Origin: Erythrophleum ivorense
Lineage: Eukaryota; Streptophyta; Magnoliopsida; Fabales; Fabaceae
Assembly (NCBI GenBank): GCA_026724425.1
Contig: JAIUCV010000003.1
Span: 50,780,477-50,844,476 of the forward strand
Direction: 5' to 3'
Length of the DNA stretch: 64,000 nucleotides
Made by a program: the position numbers and the translations under genes. The notes under the pieces are model-generated. The model saw nothing but the letters and a program-made list of their open reading frames with translations. It ran no database searches and was not told the origin of the DNA. Shown here piece by piece: positions 47,392 through 60,225 of this stretch; positions within the stretch are counted from its first letter, which is position 1, and every line of letters begins with the position of its first letter.

Positions 47392-50300
47392 CATAATGTC
47401 TGGTTTCTTCGTAAATGTGCAAAATGCACTGGGTATAAAAGTAGGTCCCTTAAAATAAATGATTTAAGTCCAAATAAAATTAGGATGGAATTTTAAATAA
47501 TAGAATATGAAGATTTGAGGTTTGAGTTGTCCAAAAACTTGAGCCAAAGTAGTTCAATAAAATTATCGAAAGCATAATGACATTTTTATAATTTTGGATA
47601 CTTTCAGAAAACTCACAGGAGGGTTTTGTAAATAAGAAAAATGAGTTTGCTGAGGTTTTTAGAGGCTTTAAAAATCATAGGAACCCCTAGAATAGTTCAA
47701 ATCCCTTCGATTAATGTTTTATAATGTTGGTTGACTTGAACTTTAACCTTTTCTCTTAGGAAGATTTTAGATCTAAATTGAGTGATTTCAAAGGTAATTT
47801 ATAAGTTAGAGAACATAAGTTTTATGATGGAAAGACAGTTCTCAAAAAGGAGTTGAAATGAACCTAAAACTGAAATGCCAAGAAAAAGGGCATGGATGGG
47901 ATTTTTAAAAAGAATTATAAGAAGCTTCTCCTTTTATATGAGGTGTTCCACTCCTCTCCTCATGTGACCGACCTTGCTTCTACCTAAGAATAGATGAGAG
48001 ACCAGTAGAAACTAACGTATAAGGAGAAGGGAGAAAGATGGAAAAGAAACCTAGGAAAAGATAAGGAAATGCTTAGTTTTCATGGTTCTTCCTTTACAAA
48101 TGTTATTCTCCTTCTTTTCCTCTTTCTAGAGGGAGGAAGATAGAGTTTGAAGGAGAGGAGCATACCAGGTGAAAGAGCTCTTGAAACAAGCCTAGAAATA
48201 AGGTAAACTCCATCGTTCTTCTTGCCATTCTCCCTTGTCCCTCTTAGTGTGTGTTTTGTCCCACTTAGAGCCTAGCCAAGGGAGAATAAATTCTGCTTCT
48301 AGCAAGGAAGAATCATAGGTTTTGGAGTATGAGGAACAAGTATATACAAGGAATTCCAACGAAGATGCATGAGAAATTAAGTTAACACAACTTGGGGTTT
48401 TGAAACAAATGATAAAATTTGATTTTTCTTAAAGGTATTCTAACTTATGTAAGACATGGTATAAGTCCCTTAGACCCCTAAGAACTTTTACATGAGCCAT
48501 CCCCTTTAAGAAAATAAAAACAACCCCATGGGCTCTATACACTTTGTAACACCATAATTTCTAGTTGATTTCCATCATATTTCCATGCTTTACGCCATAC
48601 ATTTCATGAAGGAGCAAGAAAAAAGGTATTAAAATAATGCATTTTCTAGTGTTGCGTCAAGTATAAAAATTTCATTCAATGTTATGTGAACCATTTGAGC
48701 TCATACATTACATTCCCATATTTAATTACATGAATAAAACTTATTTGTATCATCAAAAGTGGCTTACATCTCATGGAAATTAAAGGGGAGCATAAAATCC
48801 ACACTTATATTTTCGGCTAGAATTTGGCCCTTTCTGTCACAAACTTTAAAAAATCATACCTAATTCTAGAAAACTCAAAATCATGCATTCTTGGATATTG
48901 TAAAAAGCTACACATGTCTAATTTATGCTAAAAATATGTATAGACTATAACATCTAACACAGAAGATATTTAACATTCAAAATATTTCAAAGGTTAGGCT
49001 GTCCACTGGTGCTGTCATAAAATTCTGTAGCAAACTTCAAAAATATCTAATTAATTCTATAAAACTCTAATCCATGCAAATGATACCAATCTAGAAATCT
49101 GTGGATGTCATCTAGAAGGAAAAAATAACTCCAGACTAGCTCAGGCATGCCCAGACCTCAAAACCCAATTAAATGGTACCTGAGGTTAGTTGGAGCCCCT
49201 GGTACTGGATAGATTCTTTGAAAATTCATATCTCCCTCTCTAGAAATCCAAATGAGCACAAGTCAATGGGAATGTTTAGTTTCTCTATATAAAATTTCAT
49301 AGTAATTGGACATCATTTGAGGCTTATGTGACAGATTTCATTTTCAAACCTAAGTAAATAGTGATATGACCAAAACCAGAATTTTTTTTCAACTTTGAAA
49401 ATTCATCAAATATTCTCTAAACCTCCAAAAATTCTATTCTTTTCTTCTCAAAAAACTTTCAACAAGCTCTAATTACATGTCAAATCTTAGATCAAGAAGA
49501 GCTCATTTGGACAAAAAGTGATATAGGGTTCTAAATTGGTTAATTTTGGCTCCATATAGAATACCAAAATGTCCAAATGACTTTTTTTGGGGTTTGGCAC
49601 CTCTTGGGTAAGTCTAAAAGTATAATTAGGACTTGTGTGAGCTGCCCAAATAGCCCCAAACCTCATGCATCTCAATTTGGCTATTCCGCTTGCATTTATA
49701 CATAACTACATAAAACCATTCAAGAAGCCACATTGCCATAACATACTCAAATTGCATTCTAGTGGTCACATAATACATTCTCCCATTTATATATGATATA
49801 TTATCATAATTACATATGTTCATAACATCATAGTACATATATATCCATTGATTACATCATTTGCCATTTGCATGGCTTTAAAGTAGCAAAATTCATGCAC
49901 TTGAATGTCATATTCTCATCTTCAAGGTGGTTGGCTTCTATTACCTTACTCTCTTAGTCCACCTAGCATGTTAGAACATTGGAGAGGAGGGGATGAGATT
50001 CAAAGAATCCTAATAGCTCATCTCCCATTTAATCATACATAAAAGATGTAAAGCTATGTCTTACAAATGTATGCATGGCATATCATCATGTGCAAACATT
50101 CAAGAATCATGTTGAACCTTTGAGCAAATCATACATAGCATACAAAGGCTTGCCAAGCAAGTGAATTAGCCTCACCCATTTACTTGTGGATTTTGGATTT
50201 GCCTCACCCATTCTACTCTTAGGAGTCAACCTCACTTTTGGGACTCTCTACTTTGTCTAAACCAATCTCAAGGGTTCTTGGCTCATTCTCACTATAGCTA

Positions 50301-52635
50301 AGGGTTCTTGGTCTCACCACACTCAAGCAAACCCAAGCACACATCATAAATATCATATGAAAGCATATTGTAGTGTCATGGCACCATGGAATCAAAGTCA
50401 TGCTAGAACACTTTTCATGGCTTAAAAATACACATACACACATTCAAAGACAAGTAAAGCAAACAATCATGTATTAGAGAAGGAGGAGTGAGCTACCTTG
50501 GAAGCAACTTCACACTTTTCTTCATAAATCAAGGCTCCCTCCTTCGGCCACACACATACGCAAAAGTGTGGCGATGATTTCTCTTAGCCTAAATACAAAT
50601 TTTGAAAGCCAATTAGGTTTATGGAATTAATTCTAAGGCCACATAACTTTCTTAGACATTAACTTGATCTATAAACTTCATTATAGTTCCATAAATGCAC
50701 CTAATGAAGCAACACCCTTCAAATAAATTCTATGCTCCATTCTTTCTTTTCAAATATGATTCTTGACTCCTTTTAAGCCACTTGAAGTCATCACACAATC
50801 AAAACCAAGAGCTTAACTACATGTGGCTTATTTAGGTCATATTATGGAACATAAAATACCAACTCATTCTCTAAGCTTCCTAAATTTTTCCTAAGTCTTC
50901 CCCTCATATTCATTCATCATATATGATTCAAAAATGGGTTTAGAAAAATTTAAAACTCCCCCTAGCTACCCTAACTTCTCTTGCCCGAACCTATGCATGG
51001 TTTTGGCACCCATGGACTTTGCTTTGTTTTCTCAAGGGGAGAAGCACATGGTGAGACTTCTAAGGATCTTAGGAACTCAGTCAAACACTTATTTAGACAT
51101 AGGAATTAAGAGATTAAATCAAATTTTGGAAGGAACACTCGAAACCCTAGAAATTACATCTTGAAATTTCATGGTTTTTTGTTAATTCTCTTTATATATT
51201 CTTAATCTCCACACCCTTTTTCCTAAGAATCACCCTTGGTTCTACCTAAAACTCAAACCTTCATAGGGTATCTTAAGTGGGGCAAAATGGTAGAGGAAGG
51301 GGAGGAAGGGATATTAACCATGGAAAAAGAAATTACCTTATTTTCTTGCTTTTTCTCACTTGAATCTTGTCTTCTCCAAGTTTCTCTCTTCAAATCCAAA
51401 TTTTCCTCTTAATTTCTCCTTTAAAAGAGATTTGTAAACTTCATTTTAATCAAAGGAAACAAAGGAGAATGGAGGAGAGGAGGTTTGGATGGAAGAAAGC
51501 ATAAAAAACTACTAAGAAACCATACCTTTTTGCCTTGATTTCTTCTTCTTCTTCCTCTCTCCTTTTAGTATGCCTAAACCCTAGCTCTTTCCTCTGAATT
51601 AGGGCAGAAACAAATGTGTCTAAATGAGTGCGGAGTTAGGGTGCAACCTATTTATAGATGGGAGGAAAAAACACTTTTCAAAAATTCTTAGTTTACCCTT
51701 CATTTTTTGGCATTTTTGTTTCTCATTTGTTATAACTCCTTTTTGAGAACCATCTTTATAAAAGTTAGGTTTCCAATTTAGTAAAATATCTTTGGAATCA
51801 CTTAAATCAGAGCTAAAACCTTCCCGAACAAATCCTTCAAAGTTTAGGTACACTGATATTAGAAAATATCTACTGGATGGGATTTAACTGTCTCGGGGCT
51901 TCTCATGGTTTTAAAGGCTTCTGAGAATCCCAAAGAACTCAAAATTTTCATTTAAAAAGCCCTTCTATGTAAATTCCAAAATTTGCTTAAAATTATGAAA
52001 ATGTTATTACGTTTTCTAAGATCTTCATCAAAATTTGTTTCTTCATTCTAGCTCTATTTTCTTTCCATCTAAGCCTACAATTTTTATTTTTAGGAGTCTA
52101 GAATCTTAATCAAATTTTTTAGGACCTTAACTAATTTATTTCAAGGGACTTGCTTTGAAAATGCACCCGTTTCCATCGTTTAACAAAAATTGGACGTCAC
52201 ACACTTGTTATGTCTTGCCCAAGGAGGCTTAGAGCACTTAGGGAGAGTTTTAATTTGTTCCAAAACTAGAATGGGACTAAATATGATGGAAGAACATCAA
52301 AGGAAGCCTAGAAAAAATTTTAGAAGTTATGGAATGTAAGATAGAGGTGTAAGCTCCATAATGAGACATTAGAAAGCAACTTATAGTTAGGCTCTCTAAA
52401 ATGAATATTTGATGACTCTAAGGAGTCTAAAGGGAGTTAAGAGACCTATAATGAATGAGAAATGGGAGCCAAGATCATAAATTCTCATAATTGCTTCATA
52501 AGGTCTTGTATGGAAGTATAATAGAGCCACAGAACAAAGTAGCTTCATATAAAGTGTGTGTGATGCCAAAGCTTGTTTCTATGAGTGATTTATGTCTCTT
52601 TTGATGTGTCTAGGCCAAGAAAACCATGGACCACC
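47392..52635 (+). mobile_element. LTR E (partial view), split by solo LTR D and entered by element F
   Basis: Starts near CATAATGTCTGG, aligned to the TGTAATGCCTGG / TGTAATGTCCG starts of C and B with the terminal TG changed. It continues to 48544, is split by D, resumes at 52202, and stops at 52635 where element F begins. Blocks such as AGGTCAAATAAAATT and GGGAGAGTTTTAATTTGTTCC match LTRs C and F. Whether E is a solo LTR or the 5' LTR of a full element cannot be told because its remainder lies past the window. Confidence 0.72.
48545..52201 (-). mobile_element. Solo LTR D, nested in LTR E
   Basis: Runs from TGTAACACCATAATTTC to GGACGTCACA, 3657 bp, with identical TSD CACTT at 48540-48544 and 52202-52206. 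It is closely related to the LTRs of B. Dyad-type motif near 49996-50010 (GAGATTCAAAGAATC, one arm weakened) and the unit array at about 50165-50330. No internal coding region. Confidence 0.88.
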
Positions 52636-53209
52636 TGTAATGTCTGATTTTCATAAAAACAACAAAAAATGGATACATTTTCAAAGTAAATCTTTTGAAA
52701 TGAATTGGTTAAGGTCTAGAAAAATTAGAATAATGATCTAGACATTAATTGATGAAATTAGGAGGCTAGAGGTGTCCTGAAAACAAAGGTTAAAATAACT
52801 AAACGAAAATTAATGAAATAGCTATGTAACATAATAGTATTTTTGTAATTTTGGGTAAATTTTAGAATTATCATATGAAGGCTTTTTAAATGAAAAATTT
52901 GAGTTCTCTAGGGTTCTCAGAGGCCCTAAATATCATGGGAAGCCTCAGGACAGTTAAAACTCCTCTGGTGTATGTTTTCTAATGCTGATTGACCCAAACT
53001 TTGACCTTTTCATTAGAAAAGGTTCTATCTCTAATTTGAGTGATTCCAAAGGCGTTCTATAAGATTGAGGACTTAAATTTTATGATGGAAAAGACAATTC
53101 TCAAAAAAGAGTTTAAATGAATTAGAAACGAAAATGCCATGATTAAGGGCAAAATTAGAATTTTAGTGAACAATTAGCTTCTTGAATGTTCTTTAAAAGT
53201 CATGTTCTA

Positions 53210-56101
53210 TGTAACACCTTCATTTCTAGCTCATGCTCTACATGCCTTATCTACTCATATGCACCTAGGAAGACTAAACTGAGATCTCCTTTCCTTAGAT
53301 GCTCACACTTATTTAAAACATTATGGCATGGTTAGAATGCATTTCCATGTCACATGGACCGAGTGAGCTCATTCTATGCATCCTCACATTTAATTACACC
53401 ATTACTACTCATTTCAATCTCAAAAACATGCTTAGAATCCATGGAAACCGAAAAGAACCATGGAACATGCATATTCTTCCTTGGCCAGACTTGGCTCCAT
53501 TTTCCGGGCAAATTTGGGAAATTCATAAGTAAATCTACAAAAATTGAAAACATGCACTCTTGGTCACTCTGGAAAGCTTAGGCTGTATACTTCATGGGAA
53601 AAATATATGCAAGTCATAAAATCCCACACATAACGTGTTTGACACGCAAAACCATCTGGCGGTCGGAGGGGGTTCTGATACTGTCACAGTTTACTGATAT
53701 GGACTTCAGAAATGTCTAACTAATTCCAAAAAATTCCAATGCTTGCAAACGATATCACTATGGAAAGATGTGGATGTTAGCTAGAGAGGAAAAATATCTC
53801 CAGATCCGTTCATCAAGCCAAACTCCCGGAAACCGATGAAACAGTACCTCGGGTCTGGCAAAATGACTGATTCTGGGCTGGAACTTCGAAATTTCATATC
53901 TTACTCTCTAGACCTCCAAATGAGGTGCTTCCAGTTCTTATAAGTCACTGTGACTATCTAGTTTCTGCCTATAAAATTTCGTAGTCATTGGACCACATTT
54001 ACCCCTCGGACGACACCGTTTCCCAACTGACCAAATGAACAATGCATGTGGAAATCCGAATTTCTGATACTAACTTTGAAAAATCATAGAAAATTCTATA
54101 GACCTCCAAATGACTTGATCTTTAGCTTCCCAAAAATATCTAAACAAGATCTAGTCACATACCAAATTTCAAGGCAAGAAGAGGTCATTTGGTCAGACTT
54201 TGACATCATGTGCAACATGACCCAATTTATGTGTTAAATGAGGCTTTAAGGGTTCAAATTTTGCCTCTTCTACCTCTAAGGCTCTATGAGCACATGGAAA
54301 AGCATTCACATAGGCTATTAAACATGACTCAAGTGTCTAACAACCCAGATTTACAAAACTCACTCTCCCACACCAACACATGCACTCATAGGAGAATGCT
54401 AGAATCATGCTTTTCATAACAAACCTTGCTACCTTATTCAAGATAATTCTAATTCTCATACATATATGATAAATACATTTATTTACAAGTATTTAGACTT
54501 GCTACATCATATACATCATTACATCATTAGAGTACATCCTCTAGCTTAACTACAAAATAGTGGCAAATGGCTCTTTTACAATTTCTTCACTACATCCCTT
54601 AGCTTCAAGCTTGGCGGCTCCCATCTCTTGCCTCACTGGGTCCACCTAGCATGGTTGGATGGTGGAGAGGAGGAGTGAGATTTAAAGAATCTCAATAGCT
54701 CATCTCTTATTCAATCATACACACAAAGTATGCAAACAAGTCTCACAATGTATGCATGAGCATATTAGCATGTGAAGTCATAAGAAAACCTTTGCAACAT
54801 TTGAGTTGGCTATGCATAAGAAAAATATTTTCAAACATACAAAAACTTGCCAAGTAAATGGATTACCCTCACCCACTCACTTGTGGATTTTGGACTTGCC
54901 TCACCCATTCTTAAGAGGTTCTTTGACTCAACCCTTAGTCTTTGGGAGTCAACTTCACTTTTGGGAGACTCTTTACTTCGTCTCAACCAACTTGAAGGTT
55001 TTTGGCTCATCCTCACCATGGCTAGAGGGTTATTGGCTTTTTCATACTCAAGCAAACCCAAACAATCACATAAAATATCATTGAAATACATGAGGCATCA
55101 TCATGCTAGTATACTTCTCATGGTTCAAAACATACATACACACAAGTAGGATAATGTAAGCACACAACTTATGCATGAGAGAAGGTGGAGAGAGCTACCT
55201 TATTAGCTATTCACAACTTTCCCTTTCAATTTGTCTCCTCCCTTGTGGGTTTCACTATCATCATTAGATGGGAGTGCTTCTCTTGAGCCTAGACACACAA
55301 GAACATGGAATTACACTCTTAATACTTTATTCATGAAGCTAGGGATTTCTTTCTAGTAACCCTACTAAGCATATGAAGCTAGGGGTTTCTTTCTCTCACT
55401 AGAAGCTCACTAACTCTCCTTCCTCTCTCAAGCTCTCAAGAAAGGAAGCAAGGAGGGAGTAAGCATATATGAGTCTTAGTCTTCTTCAAGAGGGATTTTC
55501 TACTCTCCCTCCTTTGAACCAAGCTCAAAACATAGCTACTTTAACTACCAAAATTGTAGGAAGAGAGGAGAAGGAGAGAAGAACAACATTCTAGGAGAAA
55601 AGCCATGAAATTCTTACCTTTTTTGTTCTTCCTTCCTCCTCTAGGCTTCTCTCTCTCTCCTCTGCCCTTTTCTCTATCTTAGAGTGAGCTCAAGTCGGTT
55701 ACAGAGTGAAAGAAGGAGTTGGGACGCTTTAAAAAGTCAAATCCTCTTTTTTCACACTTTTCCAGACTAACCCTCCATATAGTGAGCCATAACCCTCACT
55801 ACGGCGAGCTCGAATCAGTCCCAGACCCCTGCCTTCGCTACAGCGTGCGCTACGGCGAGCAACTCCCTGGTTTTTGTGTGGGGTGCCCGAACTCGCTATA
55901 GCTAGAAGCATTTTCGCTATAGCGAGAAGGCACTCTCGCTATAACTAGACCATTTCTCGCTATAGTGAACAGGTACATTCGCTATAGCTAGTAGACTTAG
56001 AAAATTTTCAGCCCCTCAAAAATTTTTTAGCTTTTTCTCTTCTTCTTTTCTTCTTCTTTCTTTTCTTCTTTTCTTCTCTTTTTTTTTTTCTGGTTGTTAC
56101 A
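53210..56101 (-). mobile_element. Solo LTR G, nested in the 5' LTR of element F
   Basis: Runs from TGTAACACCTTCA to GGTTGTTACA, 2892 bp. Flanks TTCTA (53205-53209) and TTCCA (56102-56106) are a target-site pair with one change. The sequence of F on the two sides joins sensibly. On the minus strand it starts with a palindrome cluster (55776-55990), like LTR A. Unit array at about 54868-55045, dyad TGAGATTTAAAGAATCTCA near 54678-54696. A long pyrimidine run (56036-56090) lies just inside its right end. Confidence 0.85.
55776..55990 (-). repeat. Palindrome cluster in LTR G (best copies)
   Basis: Contains TTCGCTATAGCGAGAAGG, a perfect TCGCTATAGCGA palindrome, plus CTCGCTATAACTAG, CTCGCTATAGTGAA, TTCGCTATAGCTAG, CGCTACGGCGAG and CTACAGCG. 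It is more GC-rich than the rest of the LTR, and CpG sites are frequent. Confidence 0.85.
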
Positions 56102-59019
56102 TTCCATCTTCCTCCTTCTTCACTGACCTTATTCTACTTAAAAATAAAGAGGAAGACCACAAAACTTAGGCACAAAAGAAAGAAGAGAAAGGGAGGAGAA
56201 TAAGTCGAGATAAAAGTACGAAATCAACAGAATTTCTTAGTCTTTCCTCTAGCAAAGTTGTTCTTCTCTTTCTCCTATTTCTTTCTATGGTTTTGTTAAA
56301 GTTTTCTAGTTTGTTTTAAGGGTAGAATAGAGGGGATATTTTAAAAATTCAAAAGAGAATCCAAGCAAGGAAGAAGCATCCAAGAAAGGCTAGAAATCCA
56401 AGGTAATTTTCTACTTTCTAAGCTTGAATCTCCTTGTTCTTCTTCCCCTTCATTTTGCCTCATGTATGGCCAGCCAAGAAGGAATGAAATTTGAACTAAA
56501 CCAAGGATGAGTCTTAGGAAAATGAGGGAGAAGAATAAGAATATGCAAATGAAGCAACAAAATAACTATTATATTTCAAGATAGAAAAGTTAAGACTTTA
56601 AGTGTTCCATTAAATTTTTGTTTTGATACAAGAATTTATAGGCTAAATTGAGTGTTTAGATGAGCTCCTAAAATCCCTAAAAGGCTTCTCACATGCATCT
56701 TCCATTAATAAAACAAAGTAAACTCACATGGTGTTCATATAATGTATAGTTTCGGGCTAGGCTAGATGAAATACCAAGGGATAGTTTTAATTTGTTCCAA
56801 ACTTAATTTTGAGTCATATATGATGGAAGAGGATGATGGGAAGCCTTAGAAAAAATTTTAGAAGCTATAGATAGTGAGATGTAACTTTAGGTTCTATGTT
56901 ATGGCTTAAAGAAGCAACACCTAGTTAGGCTCTTTAAATTAATTATGTGATGGCTCTAAGAGACTTAAAAGGAGTCAACAATCATAAATAGATGGAAAGA
57001 GTAGAGCCAAGATTATGTTTTCCTATGGTTTCTTTGTTAAGTGCATTATGGAACCATAAATGAGACATAAGTACAACCTAGCTCTTGAAATGAATATGTA
57101 GCCTTAGAATTTGTTTCAAGAGTGTAATTGGCTTCCATATTACATGTCTAAGCCAAAGGAAACAAGTCCAACCTTCTTGTAAGTGCGTGGCCATGGGAGA
57201 GGAACTAAATTCAAGGAAGAAAGTGTGCATTTGTGACAAAGGTAGCTCTCTTTTCTTTTTGTCATGCATGAGTAGATGTTTACCTTGTCTTAAATGTTTG
57301 TATGCATGTTTTGAGCCATGAGAAATATTTTAGTATGCATCTATATGCCATGGTATCATGATGTTACATTATGTCTTCAAATGATATTTTGTGAACTTAT
57401 CTTGGTTTGCTTGAGTGTGGTGAAGACAAAAGCCCCCTAATCATAATGAGGATGAGCCAAAAACCCTCAAGAATGGTTATGACAAAGCCAAGAGTCTTCC
57501 AAGAGGAAGGCTTAGTTAGAAGCCTTTAAGAAAAATGGTGAGGCAAGTCTAAAATCCTTGAAGAGAATGGGTGAGGCTAAACCACTTGCTTGGCAAGATT
57601 ATATATATTTTGTATGACCTCTTGAATGCTAGAATTGTTTCATGAATGATTATATATTCCATGATAGCCATGGATGCATTTTTAGACTTAGATTTGCATT
57701 CTTTATGTATCGTTGAAAGGGAGAAGAGCTATTGGGATTCCTAGAATCTCATCCCTTCATCCCCACATGTCTAACATATCTAAGTAGACCAAATGAGCCA
57801 AGGAATGGAAGCCACCAAGCCTAAAGGAAGAAGATTGACAACAAAGTTTGGAATTTTGCCATTTTGTAGCCATATGAATGGCATATGATGTAATCCAATA
57901 TTGTATATGGTGTATGAGCTTATGAACATATGTAACTTCATCAATATTTGATGTATGAGTGAAAATTGATGCCATATGTATGATATGGCAAAATTTGGGT
58001 ATTGAATGACAAGACTTATCATATGTATCCTTGTGTATACCTTAAGGTGAGAGTATGAGTTTGTGAAATCTGGGTTTGTGTACCTTTGAGACATATGTAG
58101 TAGACCATTTTGGTGCTTTCTCAAGTGCTCAAGTAGTCATGGTTGTCTTAAAAACAATTTTGGAGCATTTGAGACCTTTAGAAGATACCAAAAGAGCACT
58201 TTTACAACCTATTGTCAAGATCTGGCCAAATGAACGAATTTGCCCATAAACTTTGGCATGCATATAAATCATATCTAGAGAATTTTGAGAAGCTAAAGAT
58301 CAGATTATTTGGAGCTCTATGGAATTAATTATAATTTTTCAAAGTTGTCATTTTTATATTATTTAGGTATAAGCATTGTTTATATGGTCAATTTATTGTG
58401 CTATATCTTTCAAAGGCCAAGGGGTGTCCATTGATTATGAAATTTTACATGCATACACTATATATGATAAGCTTTCTATGGCCATTGAGATCACCTCAAT
58501 TGGATGTTTGAGCAAAGAGATATAAATTTTTGAAGTTCAACAATAGTACCAATAGTGATAGTCGACCTTGGTTATTATTCCATCAAATTCTAGTAGCTAG
58601 ACGTCCCTTTTGTGGTCTAAAATTATTTTTATCATAAAGTAGACATCTATATCTTTCCATAATGGTATAGTGTGCTTAGTTTTGATTTTTTTTAAATTAG
58701 TTATGAATTTTCAAAATTCATGATAGAAAACAAAAATATCAACCCAAGGCTACATGTATTATTTTTATGTACACACTCCATTTGCTCGAGTTCTTAGCCA
58801 CTTCTTGAGATGGTTATGAGTTGTATTTGTGTATTTAAATATGAGAAAAAGATGTATGAATTCATATGGTCTACAGGACATAAAACAAAAAATTTATCTG
58901 TGATGTAATGCAATTTAATACAATAATTTTAATGGCTTTTCTTGGAAATCTACTGTTATTCATGGAAGGAAGCCTAGAAATGATAGGAGATAGCCTAAAG
59001 GAATATGGTGTTACATTTA

Positions 59020-59032
59020 TTGGCATTAGAGT
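59020..59032 (+). other. Primer binding site of element F (decayed)
   Basis: TTGGCATTAGAGT followed by AAAGGTTCAAG. It differs from TTGGTATCAGAGC at three positions, all C/T changes, and the downstream AAAGGTTCA also agrees with element B. Confidence 0.78.
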
Positions 59033-59194
59033 AAAGGTTCAAGTACTTTGATGTGGGTTGTGGATTATGAATGTGAGATTTGCCCTTATGTATATAAGTT
59101 TGCCTTTGTATATGAGCTAATTGTGAATGAATTGAGTGTGACAATGGTGAGTGTGTTCCCTTTTAATGCTAAAATTTGTTAATGATGTTCTAGA

Positions 59195-60225
59195 ACAATA
59201 GTGAACATTAAGAGAGGTAGGCCTTCTAGAGAGGCTCATGCAGAGGATAAAGCCAAGCCTAGTGATCTAGTAGCTAGAGCCTTACAGACTATAGTGGATT
59301 ACCTGGATCAACAGCAGGCTGTGATTATGCAGTTACAGGAACAGCTTGCATAAAGAGATAGTCAGGACCCTACACCTCCTCCTCTACAACCATCATAGCA
59401 CTTAAATCATCCCAAGCATTCAGAGATGACTCATTCTGATCCATAGCCACACATGTAGATCCAGCAGGTTACTTAAACTCCACCCGCTTAAACACCTCCA
59501 GCCCCAGAGTAACCTTCCACTAGATAGATTATTACATAATTTAAAAAGTTTGAGCCTACCACCTTTGATGGTAAGTTGAATATAGAGAAATTGGAGGCTT
59601 GAATTATGCAGTTTGAGAAGATATTCCAGGTGATGGAGTATCCTTCTGAGCAGAAAGCCACTAGGGGTATTTTCCAATTAGAGAAAGGAGATAATTATTG
59701 GTGGAAGGACATTGAGCCCATCCTAAGAGCAAGGAACCTTCTAATTACTTAGGAGGCATTCCTATAGGCCTTTTGTGAGAAGTATTTCCCTAGTTTCATC
59801 AAAGATAAGAAAGAGTTAGAGTTTGTACTCTTGAGGCAGATTGAAGGAATGTTCATGGACTGGTATATGGCCAAATTTGTAGAGCTCTCCAGATATTCTT
59901 CATACTTACAAGGACATGATGATGAGCACTGGAGAGCAGATAAATTAGAGAAAGGCTTGCTACCAAAGATTAGAGATAGGGTAGTTCCATAAAGAATCAA
60001 AACTATGTAGCCTGCTTCTAGTGCCAGACCTCCCCTCCCTGAGCCTAAGAGACCTAGAGAAGAGACATAAGGCACAACTACTAGCAGGAGAGGTAATAGA
60101 ACCTAGTGGAGCAAAAGAGGCAAAAGTAAGGAGAACTTAGTCCGGTAGAGGCAATTCTACACCTACAGTATGTCCCCAGTATAGCAAAAATCACAGGAAT
60201 AGATAGTATTATACTGGGTAGAATG
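59195..60225 (+). pseudogene. gag: gag of element F (broken, cut by solo LTR H)
   Basis: The expected start codon is ATA (it aligns with the ATG of element B gag). A basic N-terminus, a Gln-rich region (DQQQAVIMQLQEQLA), a Pro-rich linker with many Gln-to-stop changes, then a well-kept gag domain at about 59540-59990: TFDGKLNIEKLEA, KGDNYWWKDIEPIL and FPSFIKDKKELEF can be read. LTR H interrupts it within the zinc-knuckle codons. After H the knuckle reads CYRYSRPGHMARDY, with two Cys changed to Tyr. Confidence 0.83.

Larger units (their letters stand above)
52636..59015 (+). repeat. 5' LTR of element F, split by solo LTR G
   Basis: Made of 52636-53209 and 56102-59015, about 3.49 kb. Starts TGTAATGTCTGATTTTC and ends GGTGTTACA before the primer site. 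Array at about 57412-57590 and dyad-like GGGATTCCTAGAATCTCATCCC near 57733-57754. Confidence 0.85.

Noticed and set aside
54806..55149. Frames of 86-100 codons in LTR G on both strands
   Set aside because: They cover the degenerate array on both strands and have no support as genes.
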